Below, piece after piece: positions 25,901 to 33,531 of a DNA stretch of 34,970 bases (position 1 is its first letter; every line of letters begins with the position of its first letter). The notes under the pieces are model-generated. The model made no database searches, had not been told where the DNA came from, and worked only from the letters and a program-made list of their open reading frames with translations. Made by a program: the position numbers and the translations under genes. This DNA comes from an uncultured Chitinophagales bacterium (GTDB taxonomy: Bacteria; Bacteroidota; Bacteroidia; Chitinophagales; UBA2359): positions 1 through 34,970 of the forward strand of contig CALBCY010000084.1 in assembly GCA_937927195.1 (NCBI GenBank), in the 5' to 3' direction.

Positions 25901-26643
25901 AAATTCTGATTGTTGTATACCCCTAGAGACTGATCTCTCCCGATAAGCTTGCACTTAAATCTGGCCATTTCAGTAGCTTCTTCAAATAAACCTGGCGTTG
26001 GTATATTTACGTCGAAACCTGAATTGAAGCCAATGGGAGGAATGTCCGAATAATCTTTTATTATCTGACTTGTCCAACCCTCTCCTTCGTCAAAATCTGA
26101 ATAATAGTTGTAAACACCGGAGGCTGAATATGGCTTGCCAAAATGATAAGCATCGTTAAAATGTTGTTTAGATTTGTGAATGAAATATGCTTCAGCTTCT
26201 TCTGATCCATCAACTTCAAATGCAAGGTCTTTAAATCTAAGTGGAGTTCCTGAATCATCAGAATAGATGAAATAAGTCCGCATATCACTGAAAAGGCTTA
26301 ACGCTGGATGAGTTTGCATTTCAGGGCTTTCATACAAAGAAGCATCAAAACTTCCATCATTTTTACTTCCGTAAAATTCAATATAGTCTCCAGCTCCAAA
26401 ATTTTCCTGATCATTGATGTAAATAGGAATTTCAAGACCGTTGGAAACAATTCGAAGACCATTGCCATCAAGGTCAATTCCTGTTGAAACAAGTGTTTCA
26501 TAAGTAATCCTTACAAGGCCATCGTGATCAGACTGAAACTTGTAATAAGTTTGATTGTAGTCAATCCATTCGTTGCCGTAGGGCTGAGCAAACAAAGCAG
26601 CACTTGTTAAAAGGAAAATAAACGTATATAAAAAATTTCTCAT
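22924..26643 (-). CDS. C25-family (gingipain/PorU-like) secreted protein, likely catalytically inactive
   Basis: 1239 residues. Signal peptide MRNFLYTFIFLLTSAALFAQ. A beta-rich N-terminal half is followed by a peptidase C25 domain (about 420-770): FGDYRPQLAVGRIPAQNP, GLAIINYTGYSLPSCVW, YPFIYANTSFTGNI, and GKGAIGFMAPTDYSYAG. Compared with the family pattern, GHG is replaced by GYS (Tyr662) and the catalytic Cys by Ser693, so peptidase activity is probably lost. Then come a CARDB-like beta module (about 805-905) and a dockerin-like segment with loops DTNKDGIADNWD and DCNGDSEINKSD. A cohesin-like beta module (about 1015-1150) follows, then a type IX secretion C-terminal domain (FLKIYPNPASDYLVFESN to the C-terminus). 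Inference: an exported, surface-anchored or released protein. The ATG at 26643 gives the proper signal peptide. Confidence 0.85.
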   Translation of the reverse strand: MRNFLYTFIFLLTSAALFAQPYGNEWIDYNQTYYKFQSDHDGLVRITYETLVSTGIDLDGNGLRIVSNGLEIPIYINDQENFGAGDYIEFYGSKNDGSFDASLYESPEMQTHPALSLFSDMRTYFIYSDDSGTPLRFKDLAFEVDGSEEAEAYFIHKSKQHFNDAYHFGKPYSASGVYNYYSDFDEGEGWTSQIIKDYSDIPPIGFNSGFDVNIPTPGLFEEATEMARFKCKLIGRDQSLGVYNNQNFEINLDGQMLLEGSFANFSTENYEIILPLSSIETDSNINDIPHTILNFLALNGTTNGFPYESAFSIGNSEIEYPRAFDFGGSNQFQFNYEVDGDKYFEIENFDGGTEAVIYDLSALKRIVPTEENGIYQFKAEQIDLISSRSFYISNPETTIEITDIAEKNFIDFSSIDLQGNYLIISHPNLTVGPEDQVARYADYRQSIQGGEFSSQVVFIDDLYDSFSYGIEKHPLAIQNFVNFAIDNWATVPEYLNLMGKGIRYDLTRYDSIAYNSCLVPSYGFVASDNLLAGRDFGDYRPQLAVGRIPAQNPLQLKAYLDKVVEHESLQQNYNCEDLENISWMKNTVQIAKGWGQNETSTFLSYLDQLENHISDSAGYNIVNTFLDSYGPASSGDLTPYEDNPEFETNINEGLAIINYTGYSLPSCVWQFDIQEAESYDNAGKYPFIYANTSFTGNINGEPQITCMAEDFLMTPGKGAIGFMAPTDYSYAGYVQIISEAFFKNLAGEFYGQSVGKNIQNTFASIYQEDDDLLKAISNEMTFAGDPAIKIHYFKQKDIDLIEVISNADTLNNLADSIYLDLVIVNNGAPLDSAVNVQINRRINQTAEYLFKEIEIFPKGHKDTMQLKFKLDFWEDGENEFICIIDPENELSEICEENNESSVKISFQTCQTDCVWPGDTNKDGIADNWDLLNIGWGFDQSGFVRKNGNILWVPQTANNWGNDFNDGNNYKHADCNGDSEINKSDIDVIKLNYGNTADKNSEDVETDIDLDIVPNQTTIQLGDTLSFDFVLGNENNLVDVYGIAFSVEYNPIFIDEESVNIRFTDSFLGDTISNISLVKQHLGKVDIGYSKTDQLSVIGSGSFGSLVVIIDNLDGKTDLEGLEFKVTAGVVMDGAQELNYIIEKSVNINYVQTALDEISGETNLESFLKIYPNPASDYLVFESNEMIDNISIYDLQGKEVLNRNASSINYRLNLHELKSGLYLVGIEKNNQIYFRKIIIN

Positions 26644-26896
26644 TTTTTTAATATTTCAACCTAAACTAGAATCTTTCTTATCAGTTGCAGGCTTAGGGTT
26701 TCAGGGATTTGAATCTTTGCCCAAAATCAATTTGAACAGGGCTTAAGTATTAAATATAAAAATCGCCTTATTATTGTCCAATAACAAGTATATTTTGGAT
26801 CGTTTGTTTTTGTGTTTTTATACTGTTTTTGAAGGTAAATTGCACGTAAGTACAAGAAAAACAGTAGTTTGTGCGTTAATAATTGCGCAAGAAAAT

Positions 26897-26904
26897 TAGA
26901 TTTG
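26897..26904 (+). promoter_or_regulatory. candidate Bacteroidota -7 promoter element
   Basis: TAGATTTG matches the TAnnTTTG consensus and lies 33 nt before the ATG at 26938. The nearest upstream TTTG (26868-26871) is at a longer spacing (25 bp) than the usual 19-21, so the call is tentative. Confidence 0.3.
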
Positions 26905-26937
26905 TTTAATTCAATAATTAGTGATAACTTAAAATAA

Positions 26938-28371
26938 ATGTTATTTCAAAGTAAGTTGGTGCAGGTTCTAGCGGTATTGTCGGAAAAAGAAAAAGCTTTA
27001 TTCAATAAGTTTATTTCATCTGATTTTGTTACTGAAAATGACAAGCTCCCTTTATTGTATAGATACATCGTCGAAAATCGTCTTTGGGAGGAAAAGGAGG
27101 AAGATGACAAACAGCAGGTGTTTGATTATTTATACCCTTCGAAAGATTACAACGATGCCGCTTTGCGTAAGTTGATGTCCGAATTGCTGCAAAAGCTAGA
27201 AATGTTTATTGCTTATCAGGATCTTCAAGTGGATCCATATAAGGTAAGGAAACAGGTTTTAAACTTTTACCGAGCCAATAATCTACACAAGCACTTTTTT
27301 CATCACTTTAGGGTTTTGGAAAAAGATCTTTTGAATATTGAAGGTTCTAGCGCTGATTACTATTTACTTCAGCACGATTTATTTCACGAGTTTAACGAAA
27401 TGGTGAATAGTGAATTGAATAGAACCCAGACGAGACGACTTCAAGAGCAAGCAGATTCCTTAGATTTGTTTTATATCCTCAAAAAACTGCAATCCTCCAA
27501 TACAATTTTTTCGCATCAACAAATTTCATCAGCAGAATATAAATTAGATTTCCTGGAGGGTATTATTCATGTATTGGAGGAGTCTGATTATTTAAATATT
27601 CCAATCGTCAACATGTATTATACTGTTTTGAAAATAAACATGCGACAAGACGATGAAATGTTTTTCCAAAAATTGGAGCAATTGCTTCAGGAAAACTTTG
27701 ATAAAATCAGCCCCAATTACGGAAACGAATTGTATGCCTATGCCTTTAATTATTGTGTTCAGCAGATAAATACAGGAAAACTGGATTATTTGCAAAATTT
27801 GTTTCAGCTCTATCAGCAAGGACTGGGCAATGGCATCATGGTGGAGGAAGGTTTTATTTCACCATGGAATTATAAGAATGTCGTAACACTCGGTCTTCGC
27901 CTTAAAGAGTATGATTGGGTATATGAATTTATTCATGACTATAAAAAGAAGATTGGAGGATCTGAACCCAAAAATGCTTACACCTTTAACCTAGCAAGAT
28001 ATTATTTCTCCATCCAGAAGTATAAAAAGGTTTTGGAGTTGCTGCAGATGGTGGAGTACAGCGATGTGTTTTACAAACTCGACTCTAAAGCTTTGCTGTT
28101 AAAGTCGTATTATGAAACGGAAGAAATTGATGCGCTGTTTTCTTTGACTGAAAGTTTCAAACAATTGCTTCGTCGCAGAAAATTGATCTCTGACAGGCAT
28201 CGGACCAATTATCTTAACCTGATTAGACTTTTGAAGAGATTGATTAAGATAAATCCAAGAGATAAAAAGAAGTTAAAAGATTTAAGAGAAACGATTGATA
28301 AAACAGATCAGATTGCAGACAAGAACTGGCTGCTTGAGAAAGTAGACGAGTTATATACCCCAAGAAAATGA
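26938..28371 (+). CDS. hypothetical helical protein, paralogue of the 11883 gene
   Basis: 477 residues, all-helical in appearance, without signal or membrane segment. The N-terminus (VLAVLSEKEKALFNKFISSD, then LPLLYRYIVE, then YNDAALRKLMSELLQKLEMF) has the same arrangement as the 492-aa protein at 11883. Later segments suggest TPR-like helical pairs (YTFNLARYYFSIQKYKKVLE; ALLLKSYYETEEIDALFS). The C-terminus is strongly basic (LLRRRKLISDRHRTNY, NPRDKKKLKDLRE). Function unknown. The stop overlaps the start of the next gene by ATGA, so it is translationally coupled to the SRPBCC-like protein. It is divergent from the C25-like gene across about 295 bp. Confidence 0.82.
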   Translation: MLFQSKLVQVLAVLSEKEKALFNKFISSDFVTENDKLPLLYRYIVENRLWEEKEEDDKQQVFDYLYPSKDYNDAALRKLMSELLQKLEMFIAYQDLQVDPYKVRKQVLNFYRANNLHKHFFHHFRVLEKDLLNIEGSSADYYLLQHDLFHEFNEMVNSELNRTQTRRLQEQADSLDLFYILKKLQSSNTIFSHQQISSAEYKLDFLEGIIHVLEESDYLNIPIVNMYYTVLKINMRQDDEMFFQKLEQLLQENFDKISPNYGNELYAYAFNYCVQQINTGKLDYLQNLFQLYQQGLGNGIMVEEGFISPWNYKNVVTLGLRLKEYDWVYEFIHDYKKKIGGSEPKNAYTFNLARYYFSIQKYKKVLELLQMVEYSDVFYKLDSKALLLKSYYETEEIDALFSLTESFKQLLRRRKLISDRHRTNYLNLIRLLKRLIKINPRDKKKLKDLRETIDKTDQIADKNWLLEKVDELYTPRK

Positions 28372-28817
28372 AGATAAAAATACAGACTGTAGTTTCTAAT
28401 GCAATGGAAGAGGTCTTTGATGGATTCACTGAAGAGTTGTTTAAAGATTTGGCTCCACCCTTAATGCCAATGAATTTGTTAAGATTTGATGGTTGTAAAG
28501 TAGATGACCAAGTTCACATAGAACTTTTTTTAGGACAAAAGTGGTACAGCCTCATTACAGAATTCGAGCAAACTGAAAAAGAAATTTATTTTATTGACGA
28601 AGGTGTTAAATTACCTTTCCCTTTAAGCAGTTGGAAACACAAGCATCGGATTATAAACGCTGCTATAGCTGAGGATTCAGGCATTTATTCAGGTACAATT
28701 ATTTCTGATGAAATTGAATATTCGACTGGATTCAAATTTTTGGATGTGCTTGCATTTCCCGCATTTTGGCTGATATTTTACTACAGAAAACATATTTATA
28801 AAAAAAAGTTTTGCTGA
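28368..28817 (+). CDS. SRPBCC/START-like ligand-binding domain protein
   Basis: 149 residues, single domain. The strand-helix opening KIKIQTVVSNAMEEVFDGFT and the later beta strands (DDQVHIELFLGQKWYSLITEF; EIYFIDEGVKLPFPLSSWKHKHRI) fit the SRPBCC helix-grip fold, which binds hydrophobic ligands in a deep cavity. The C-terminal stretch FLDVLAFPAFWLIFYYRKHIYKKKF is hydrophobic then basic, resembling the terminal helix of the fold or a weak membrane association. The ATG overlaps the stop of the upstream gene. Ligand and role unknown; assignment is by fold pattern only. Confidence 0.7.
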   Translation: MKIKIQTVVSNAMEEVFDGFTEELFKDLAPPLMPMNLLRFDGCKVDDQVHIELFLGQKWYSLITEFEQTEKEIYFIDEGVKLPFPLSSWKHKHRIINAAIAEDSGIYSGTIISDEIEYSTGFKFLDVLAFPAFWLIFYYRKHIYKKKFC

Positions 28818-28858
28818 ATGACTAAAAAGGAACGGTTTTTGGATTGTCTTAGTCGTAG

Positions 28859-29395
28859 ATGCGAGCTAAGCTACAACCATTAAAATCAAATGCTTTGATA
28901 GTTGTAGATAAAAATATAAGTATTGTAACAGGGACTGAAAATAATTGGTCTCAGTATATTAACATAAGAGAGAAAATTCTTCTCGAACAGGAACAAGGAC
29001 AAGCCGACATTGGAGCAAAGATTTCCAATCTCAGGATATATGGGCAATGTTCCAATTACCACTTTTTTCTCGTTGTTGGAGACAACAAGGAGATAATTGG
29101 TTATGGTCGTTTGATTTCTGGTCTCTTAAAGGAGAATCGACATTTGGCGAAAGTCAAACTAGGTTTCTTACGGGATTTTAATTTGCCACAAGTAAAAAAG
29201 AAACTACTTGAGGAGATAGAATCTTATGCCCTTAAGCATAATATCAAAAGGTTGGAACAAACCGTTTTTCAAACACATTTCAATGATGTACAATTGAACA
29301 TCGATCTAGGTTACAAGATTGAAGGGAAATTGAGTCGGACCAATATCATTGAAGGAGAGTTTGTTGACAGTTATCTAATGGCCAAAGTTAGCTGA
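28859..29395 (+). CDS. GNAT-family N-acetyltransferase
   Basis: 178 residues. A stop codon sits immediately upstream in frame (28856-28858), so the ATG at 28859 is the outermost start. The GNAT pattern is visible in the central strands (YHFFLVVGDNKEIIGYGRLI), the helix KKKLLEEIESYALKHNIKRL and the final LGYKIEGKLSRTNIIEGEFV followed by SYLMAK. The acetyl-CoA loop (Q/RxxGxG/A) is poorly conserved: the region reads LGFLRDFNLPQVKKK. The cofactor pocket may therefore be unusual or the enzyme degenerate. The acceptor substrate cannot be predicted. It follows the SRPBCC-like gene by about 40 nt and ends 13 nt from the convergent DUF2141-type gene. Confidence 0.78.
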   Translation: MRAKLQPLKSNALIVVDKNISIVTGTENNWSQYINIREKILLEQEQGQADIGAKISNLRIYGQCSNYHFFLVVGDNKEIIGYGRLISGLLKENRHLAKVKLGFLRDFNLPQVKKKLLEEIESYALKHNIKRLEQTVFQTHFNDVQLNIDLGYKIEGKLSRTNIIEGEFVDSYLMAKVS

Positions 29396-29408
29396 GTCAG
29401 AATGGTAA

Positions 29409-29846
29409 TTAATTGAGCCAATACACCATTTCGAAATTCATATTCATATCGTCCTCAATTACAAATGAACAATCATCAAAGGTTGGCGCTTTGAAGGCTT
29501 TAATTCCTGCACCACTGGAAAAACTGAATCCTTCTTTTGGCAGACCGATAAAATTGTATTTCATTTCAAGGTCCTCATCCAAATCATCTAATAATGCGAT
29601 TGCGTATTCTCCAGATTCCAATTCTATTTCACATACAAAAGGATTAAGCGAGGATTTTTCTGACTTTTTGAAGTAAAAGTATTTGCGAGGTTCATAAGGC
29701 CAACTGTCTTCCCTTTTGTACAGCGAAACCAATAAAGTCCCAGTGTAATTCTCATTCATGTCTGTAATTATCAGCTTCAAAGTATGGGTGTCATTGGGAA
29801 ATAACAAGCCTAAATTCATGAAAAGGGCTACAAGAAAATGGAGCAT
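29409..29846 (-). CDS. DUF2141-type exported protein
   Basis: 145 residues. A short hydrophobic N-terminus (MLHFLVALFMNLGLLFP) probably acts as a signal sequence. The rest matches the DUF2141 pattern: LKLIITDMNENYTGTLLVSLYK (a vaLyd-type strand), LESGEYAIALLDDLDEDLEM (like LpaGtYAiavfHDeNgNgklD), and NFIGLPKEGFSFSSGA (like G.PkEgyGFSnna), then a final strand around FDDCSFVIEDD. The family is widespread in Bacteroidota and Proteobacteria and has no established function. It is the last gene of the leftward series and is convergent with the GNAT gene. Upstream is a short spacer with a GATCAATTGGAT direct duplication near 29907-29930. Confidence 0.75.
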   Translation of the reverse strand: MLHFLVALFMNLGLLFPNDTHTLKLIITDMNENYTGTLLVSLYKREDSWPYEPRKYFYFKKSEKSSLNPFVCEIELESGEYAIALLDDLDEDLEMKYNFIGLPKEGFSFSSGAGIKAFKAPTFDDCSFVIEDDMNMNFEMVYWLN

Positions 29847-29942
29847 GGTCTTATTTTTTAATTACTGTTTATTTTGACAATAAAATAAGCCTTCCGTTTA
29901 CTAACGATCAATTGGATGATCAATTGGAATCCTTAAACCCAA

Positions 29943-31085
29943 TTATGCCACAGGCTTTTTTACTTTGTCAATCACTTCTTCATAATACCCTTCGTAGATG
30001 GGTAAAATGTTTTTTATGTCAAATGTGTAAGCTTTCGCTAAAGCATTCTTTCTAAACTCAGTCAGCATTTCAGGATTCTTCAAAAGCTTCAAGGCATTGG
30101 CCGCCATAGACTCAGTGTCTCCAACTTCGCTTAAAAATCCCGTTTTGTTGTGCTCATTGATTTCTGGAATCCCACCAGCATTAGACGAGATTACAGGAAC
30201 TTCACATGCCATCGCTTCTAGCGCCGCAAGACCAAAACTTTCACTTTCAGAAGGCAACAAGAACAAATCCGAAACAGCCAATAATTCTCCAACCGCATCT
30301 TGTTTGCCAAGAAAGCGAACATCGTCGCAAGTTCCCAATTCACGACACATGGTTTCCGCCTTTTTACGCTCTGGTCCATCTCCGATTAACAAAAGCTTAG
30401 ATGGATGTTTTTTTACAATTTTACTAAAAGTGGTGATAACATCTTCTATTCTTTTTACTTTTCTGAAATTGGAAATGTGGACCAATATGGCTTCATTGTT
30501 CGGCGCAATTGCTTTTTTGAAATGACCTTTGTCCAATTTTCTAAAAGCATCCAAGTCAATGAAATTCGGAATGACTTTTATTTCATTGTCAATGTCAAAC
30601 AAATTATGGGTTTCTTCTTTCAAGGACTGTGAAACAGCAGTTACGCCATCCGATTGATTGATCGAGAATTGAACGACAGGAGCATAGGTTACGTCTTTTC
30701 CCACCAGTGTAATATCAGTTCCATGTAAGGTGGTTACCACTGGAATGTCAATGCCCTGAGATTTCAAAATACTCTTGGCCAAAAATGCTGCCGAAGCATG
30801 AGGAATGGCGTAATGAACATGAATCAAATCCAGCTTACTGAACTTCACAGTATCAACCAATTTGCTCGCTAAAGCTGTTTCATAAGGTGGAAATTCAAAT
30901 AGCGGATAGTTGGTGAAACTAACCTCGTGGAAGGTAATGTTCTCCAAAAATTGCACCAATCGGAAAGGTTGTTTATATGAAATGAAATGTACCGAATGGC
31001 CCTTCATTGCCAAGGCTTTCCCCAATTCTGTTGCCACAACTCCACTACCACCATAAGTAGGATAACAAACAATACCTATATTCAT
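29943..31085 (-). CDS. bshA: N-acetyl-alpha-D-glucosaminyl L-malate synthase BshA
   Basis: 380 residues, the usual BshA length. This GT4 glycosyltransferase joins GlcNAc from UDP-GlcNAc to L-malate, the first step of bacillithiol synthesis, in the cytoplasm. Recognisable segments are the N-terminal MNIGIVCYPTYGGSGVVATE, FEFPPYETALASKLVD, DLIHVHYAIPHASAAFLAKS, VTTLHGTDITLVGKD, VPNFID-like IKVIPNFIDLDAF, and the donor-binding SESFGLAALEAMACEVPVIS followed by GGIPE. No bshB or bshC gene is in the window. It lies 62 nt after the metallophosphatase-like gene on the same strand, so it may be co-transcribed with that gene and the symporter. Confidence 0.93.
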   Translation of the reverse strand: MNIGIVCYPTYGGSGVVATELGKALAMKGHSVHFISYKQPFRLVQFLENITFHEVSFTNYPLFEFPPYETALASKLVDTVKFSKLDLIHVHYAIPHASAAFLAKSILKSQGIDIPVVTTLHGTDITLVGKDVTYAPVVQFSINQSDGVTAVSQSLKEETHNLFDIDNEIKVIPNFIDLDAFRKLDKGHFKKAIAPNNEAILVHISNFRKVKRIEDVITTFSKIVKKHPSKLLLIGDGPERKKAETMCRELGTCDDVRFLGKQDAVGELLAVSDLFLLPSESESFGLAALEAMACEVPVISSNAGGIPEINEHNKTGFLSEVGDTESMAANALKLLKNPEMLTEFRKNALAKAYTFDIKNILPIYEGYYEEVIDKVKKPVA

Positions 31086-31147
31086 AGAAATACTTTGTCT
31101 AATTAATGCAATTTAACGTGCTAATGTTCACGCTTGCCTTTTCATTT

Positions 31148-31993
31148 TTACGAGGACAAAACTTTATCCAAGTCAATTGGAACTCCCTGCTGTTCCGTTT
31201 CAACAAGTGGAAGGACATCGCAATTGTCCCAAAGACCTGTACTCAAGGTCAAAGCATATTGCTCAGGTAATAAAGCTTCCCTCATCAAATGAGCGGCTTG
31301 TAAATGATCATATTCATAGGAATGATGACTAAAGGAAAACCCATCTGTATCATCCAATAGCATATACCAAACTCTGCTCGTTCCATCATTTGCAGGCATG
31401 CCGATTACTCCTGGATTTAGCCAGTGTTTTTCACCTAAAACTTGATTAAAAGGCAGACCAGAATGTCCAGCTAATACAACATCTGAAAAGGAGCTCGTAA
31501 GATCCCTTGATTTTACAAAACGGGAAGTTGATTTGAAGATAAATTCTGAAACGTTTGTATAAGAACCATGTAGCACCTTGAAACTTTTGCAATCATAATC
31601 GAATTCCAGAAAGTTTGGCAAATCCTTCATCCAGTTTACTGAGTTTTTACTTAATCTTGACTGAGCATATGGATACCAACTTTTAGAATAAATATTGCAA
31701 GCAGACTCTTCTTCAAAATTGCAACCACAATCCTCTTTGCCTTCTCTGATTTGTATTTCAACATTGCCACAAATAGAATGAATTCCCCATTCCTTCACAG
31801 ATTGAACAACTTCTTCTGGTTGAGCACAATAGCCAACCACATCTCCAGTGCAAATTATATTTGTTGGCGAAATGTTTTTTTCAGTAGCAATGTTTCGCAG
31901 CGCTTCCAAAGCTTGCAAATTACTGTAAGCACCTCCAAATACAAGTACTTTTCCAGATAAACTTCCTATGTATTTTGATCTAAAATTATTCAT
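31148..31993 (-). CDS. calcineurin-like metallophosphatase-family protein with altered metal motif
   Basis: 281 residues from the ATG at 31993, which overlaps the symporter stop in ATGA. The frame stays open 14 codons further upstream, into the symporter, but coupling favours this start. The fold pattern is that of YfcE-type phosphoesterases: GDVVGYCAQPEEV (50-62), CGNVE (75-79), LHGSY (141-145), AGHSGLPF (175-182) and LNPGVIGMP (192-200). The first motif, normally SDxHGN, reads FGGAYSN (19-25), so the Asp and His metal ligands are missing. A Cys-rich stretch DCGCNFEEESAC (88-99) may supply other ligands. I recall a GGPYSNL-type subfamily with the same features, so this looks like a subfamily trait and not decay. 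Substrate unknown. Confidence 0.82.
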   Translation of the reverse strand: MNNFRSKYIGSLSGKVLVFGGAYSNLQALEALRNIATEKNISPTNIICTGDVVGYCAQPEEVVQSVKEWGIHSICGNVEIQIREGKEDCGCNFEEESACNIYSKSWYPYAQSRLSKNSVNWMKDLPNFLEFDYDCKSFKVLHGSYTNVSEFIFKSTSRFVKSRDLTSSFSDVVLAGHSGLPFNQVLGEKHWLNPGVIGMPANDGTSRVWYMLLDDTDGFSFSHHSYEYDHLQAAHLMREALLPEQYALTLSTGLWDNCDVLPLVETEQQGVPIDLDKVLSS

Positions 31994-33345
31994 CTTTTTG
32001 CCAAAAACTTGGGGCTTAGATATAGGGTGAAGCATAAAATAGTTCCGATTATATTTACAGATAGTAAATCTCCATATTTACCACTGCTTAGATTAAGTAT
32101 TTCCGGCCATAGACCGAGGCTTAAAATTACACCAAAAATGATTCCTAAAATAACAGAAAGGTAAAAAGATGGTGTTGGAACATCAATTTTCCATAAAATG
32201 AATACTGGCGCTAAGCCAATTACCATGGTTCCACTAACCGTAGTTGCTGATAAAATTTCAGCACCCATAAAGACAGGTATCGTTCCCAACAGAGCCAGGC
32301 CAGCCATTGCCAAGCGTCCTTTAGATACGGATACGTTTTTAATAAGGGTTTTGTTCTTGCTTAAATCTATTGTCACCAGCTTAGAAAAGCTTGCAAAAGT
32401 TGAATCTAGTGTGGAGGCTGCTGAGGTGATCATTATGAAATTGATCATCAACATCATTCCAACTCCAAAGAGTTTGGCAACTTCTACCGGTGCTTGGCCT
32501 GACAAGCCTTGAAATTGCCCAAAAATTCCGACAAAACTGAACAATAAGATGCAGATAAACCCAATTGGAGTGGCCCAGATAAAACTTTTTAAGGTGGTTT
32601 TGGGATCTGAAAGGAAAGCCCTGTCAGTTAGTACCGGATCGTGAAATGGATAGGAAAAGACCTGTATCAAAGCTACAAAAAACAGATTGAGCCCTGCTGC
32701 CATTTTCCATTCACCACTTTCCACAAATTTTACCACATCCATGTTTTCAGCTGGTAATATTTGGGCTAAAATGAAAAATAGCAAAACACCAAACAAAGCC
32801 ATTTGAATCATATCGGTCATCAGAGAACTTCTCAAGCCACCTTTAAGTGAGTATGCCAATGTTAAAAGAGTAAAGGCGATTATGGCCCAATAGTAAGAAC
32901 TACTTCCCGCATCTCCGAAATAGGATCCAATGACCATTGTATTGGACCAAATTTCATTAAACAACCGAAAGGCTATCAGAACGGAAAAAAGGATAACCGC
33001 TCCACGGCCAAATTTATTTTGAAGGAATTCATGGATGCTTTTTATACCTCCATTGACTCGCATTTTATACAAAACAAAACCAGCCACCAAGAAAGATAAA
33101 TAATAGGTCGCATAGGCAAAACCACCTACAAAACCGAAGGCCATCCCCAAGTTGGCAGCATTGGTTATGGATTTTGCAAATATCCATGAAATCACAAGAC
33201 TGCTGCACAACATCCAAAAACCAGGACGCTTATCTTTTTTCGTGGCCTTGAAAAACTCCTTGCCCGTTTTTGAATATGGGGCAAGCAAGAATAAGATCAG
33301 ACTGAATCCGATTACGAGTATCCATTGCCAGGTTGTTATATCCAT
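31990..33345 (-). CDS. sodium:solute symporter family protein
   Basis: 451 residues with about 12-13 hydrophobic helices spread over the full length, fitting the SSS (Na+/solute) family in the cytoplasmic membrane. Family-like segments include WMLCSSLVISWIFAKSITNA near the N-terminus, YSLKGGLRSSLMTDMIQMAL and FSYPFHDPVLTDRAFLSDP in the middle, and ITSAASTLDSTFASFSKL in the second half, where Ser/Thr residues commonly help coordinate Na+. The solute cannot be predicted. The stop overlaps the start of the metallophosphatase-like gene by 4 nt, so the two are coupled. It is shorter than many SSS members (around 500-550 aa) but shows no truncation signs. Confidence 0.88.
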   Translation of the reverse strand: MDITTWQWILVIGFSLILFLLAPYSKTGKEFFKATKKDKRPGFWMLCSSLVISWIFAKSITNAANLGMAFGFVGGFAYATYYLSFLVAGFVLYKMRVNGGIKSIHEFLQNKFGRGAVILFSVLIAFRLFNEIWSNTMVIGSYFGDAGSSSYYWAIIAFTLLTLAYSLKGGLRSSLMTDMIQMALFGVLLFFILAQILPAENMDVVKFVESGEWKMAAGLNLFFVALIQVFSYPFHDPVLTDRAFLSDPKTTLKSFIWATPIGFICILLFSFVGIFGQFQGLSGQAPVEVAKLFGVGMMLMINFIMITSAASTLDSTFASFSKLVTIDLSKNKTLIKNVSVSKGRLAMAGLALLGTIPVFMGAEILSATTVSGTMVIGLAPVFILWKIDVPTPSFYLSVILGIIFGVILSLGLWPEILNLSSGKYGDLLSVNIIGTILCFTLYLSPKFLAKR

Positions 33346-33428
33346 TCGTTGCCTTTAAGTGTTTTGTCGTAGCTATTCGGTTTTCGCTATTCGGTTCTTT
33401 TTTATGTTCGTTTTTCAAGATTCAATCC

Positions 33429-33531
33429 AACAGCCAAAGTTTACCAAAGGTCACCAAAGGCGTACAAACAGCAAAGCCGAAGGCGAATGTACCAACAGGA
33501 GCCCTCGGCTCCCTACCAACAGCGAAGCGTA
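33429..33531. repeat. short-repeat-rich intergenic sequence
   Basis: About 100 bp between the SusD-like gene and the symporter. ACCAAAGG occurs twice in close succession and TACCAACAG twice (about 33490 and 33514). A GC-rich hairpin, GGAGCC-CTC-GGCTCC, is at 33498-33512. The motif AGCGAAGCG, also seen in other intergenic repeats of this window, ends the block. Confidence 0.55.

Noticed and set aside
28818-28883. Short frame starting MTKKERFLDCLSR between the SRPBCC-like and GNAT genes
   Set aside because: It ends after 21 codons and overlaps the GNAT start; probably chance.
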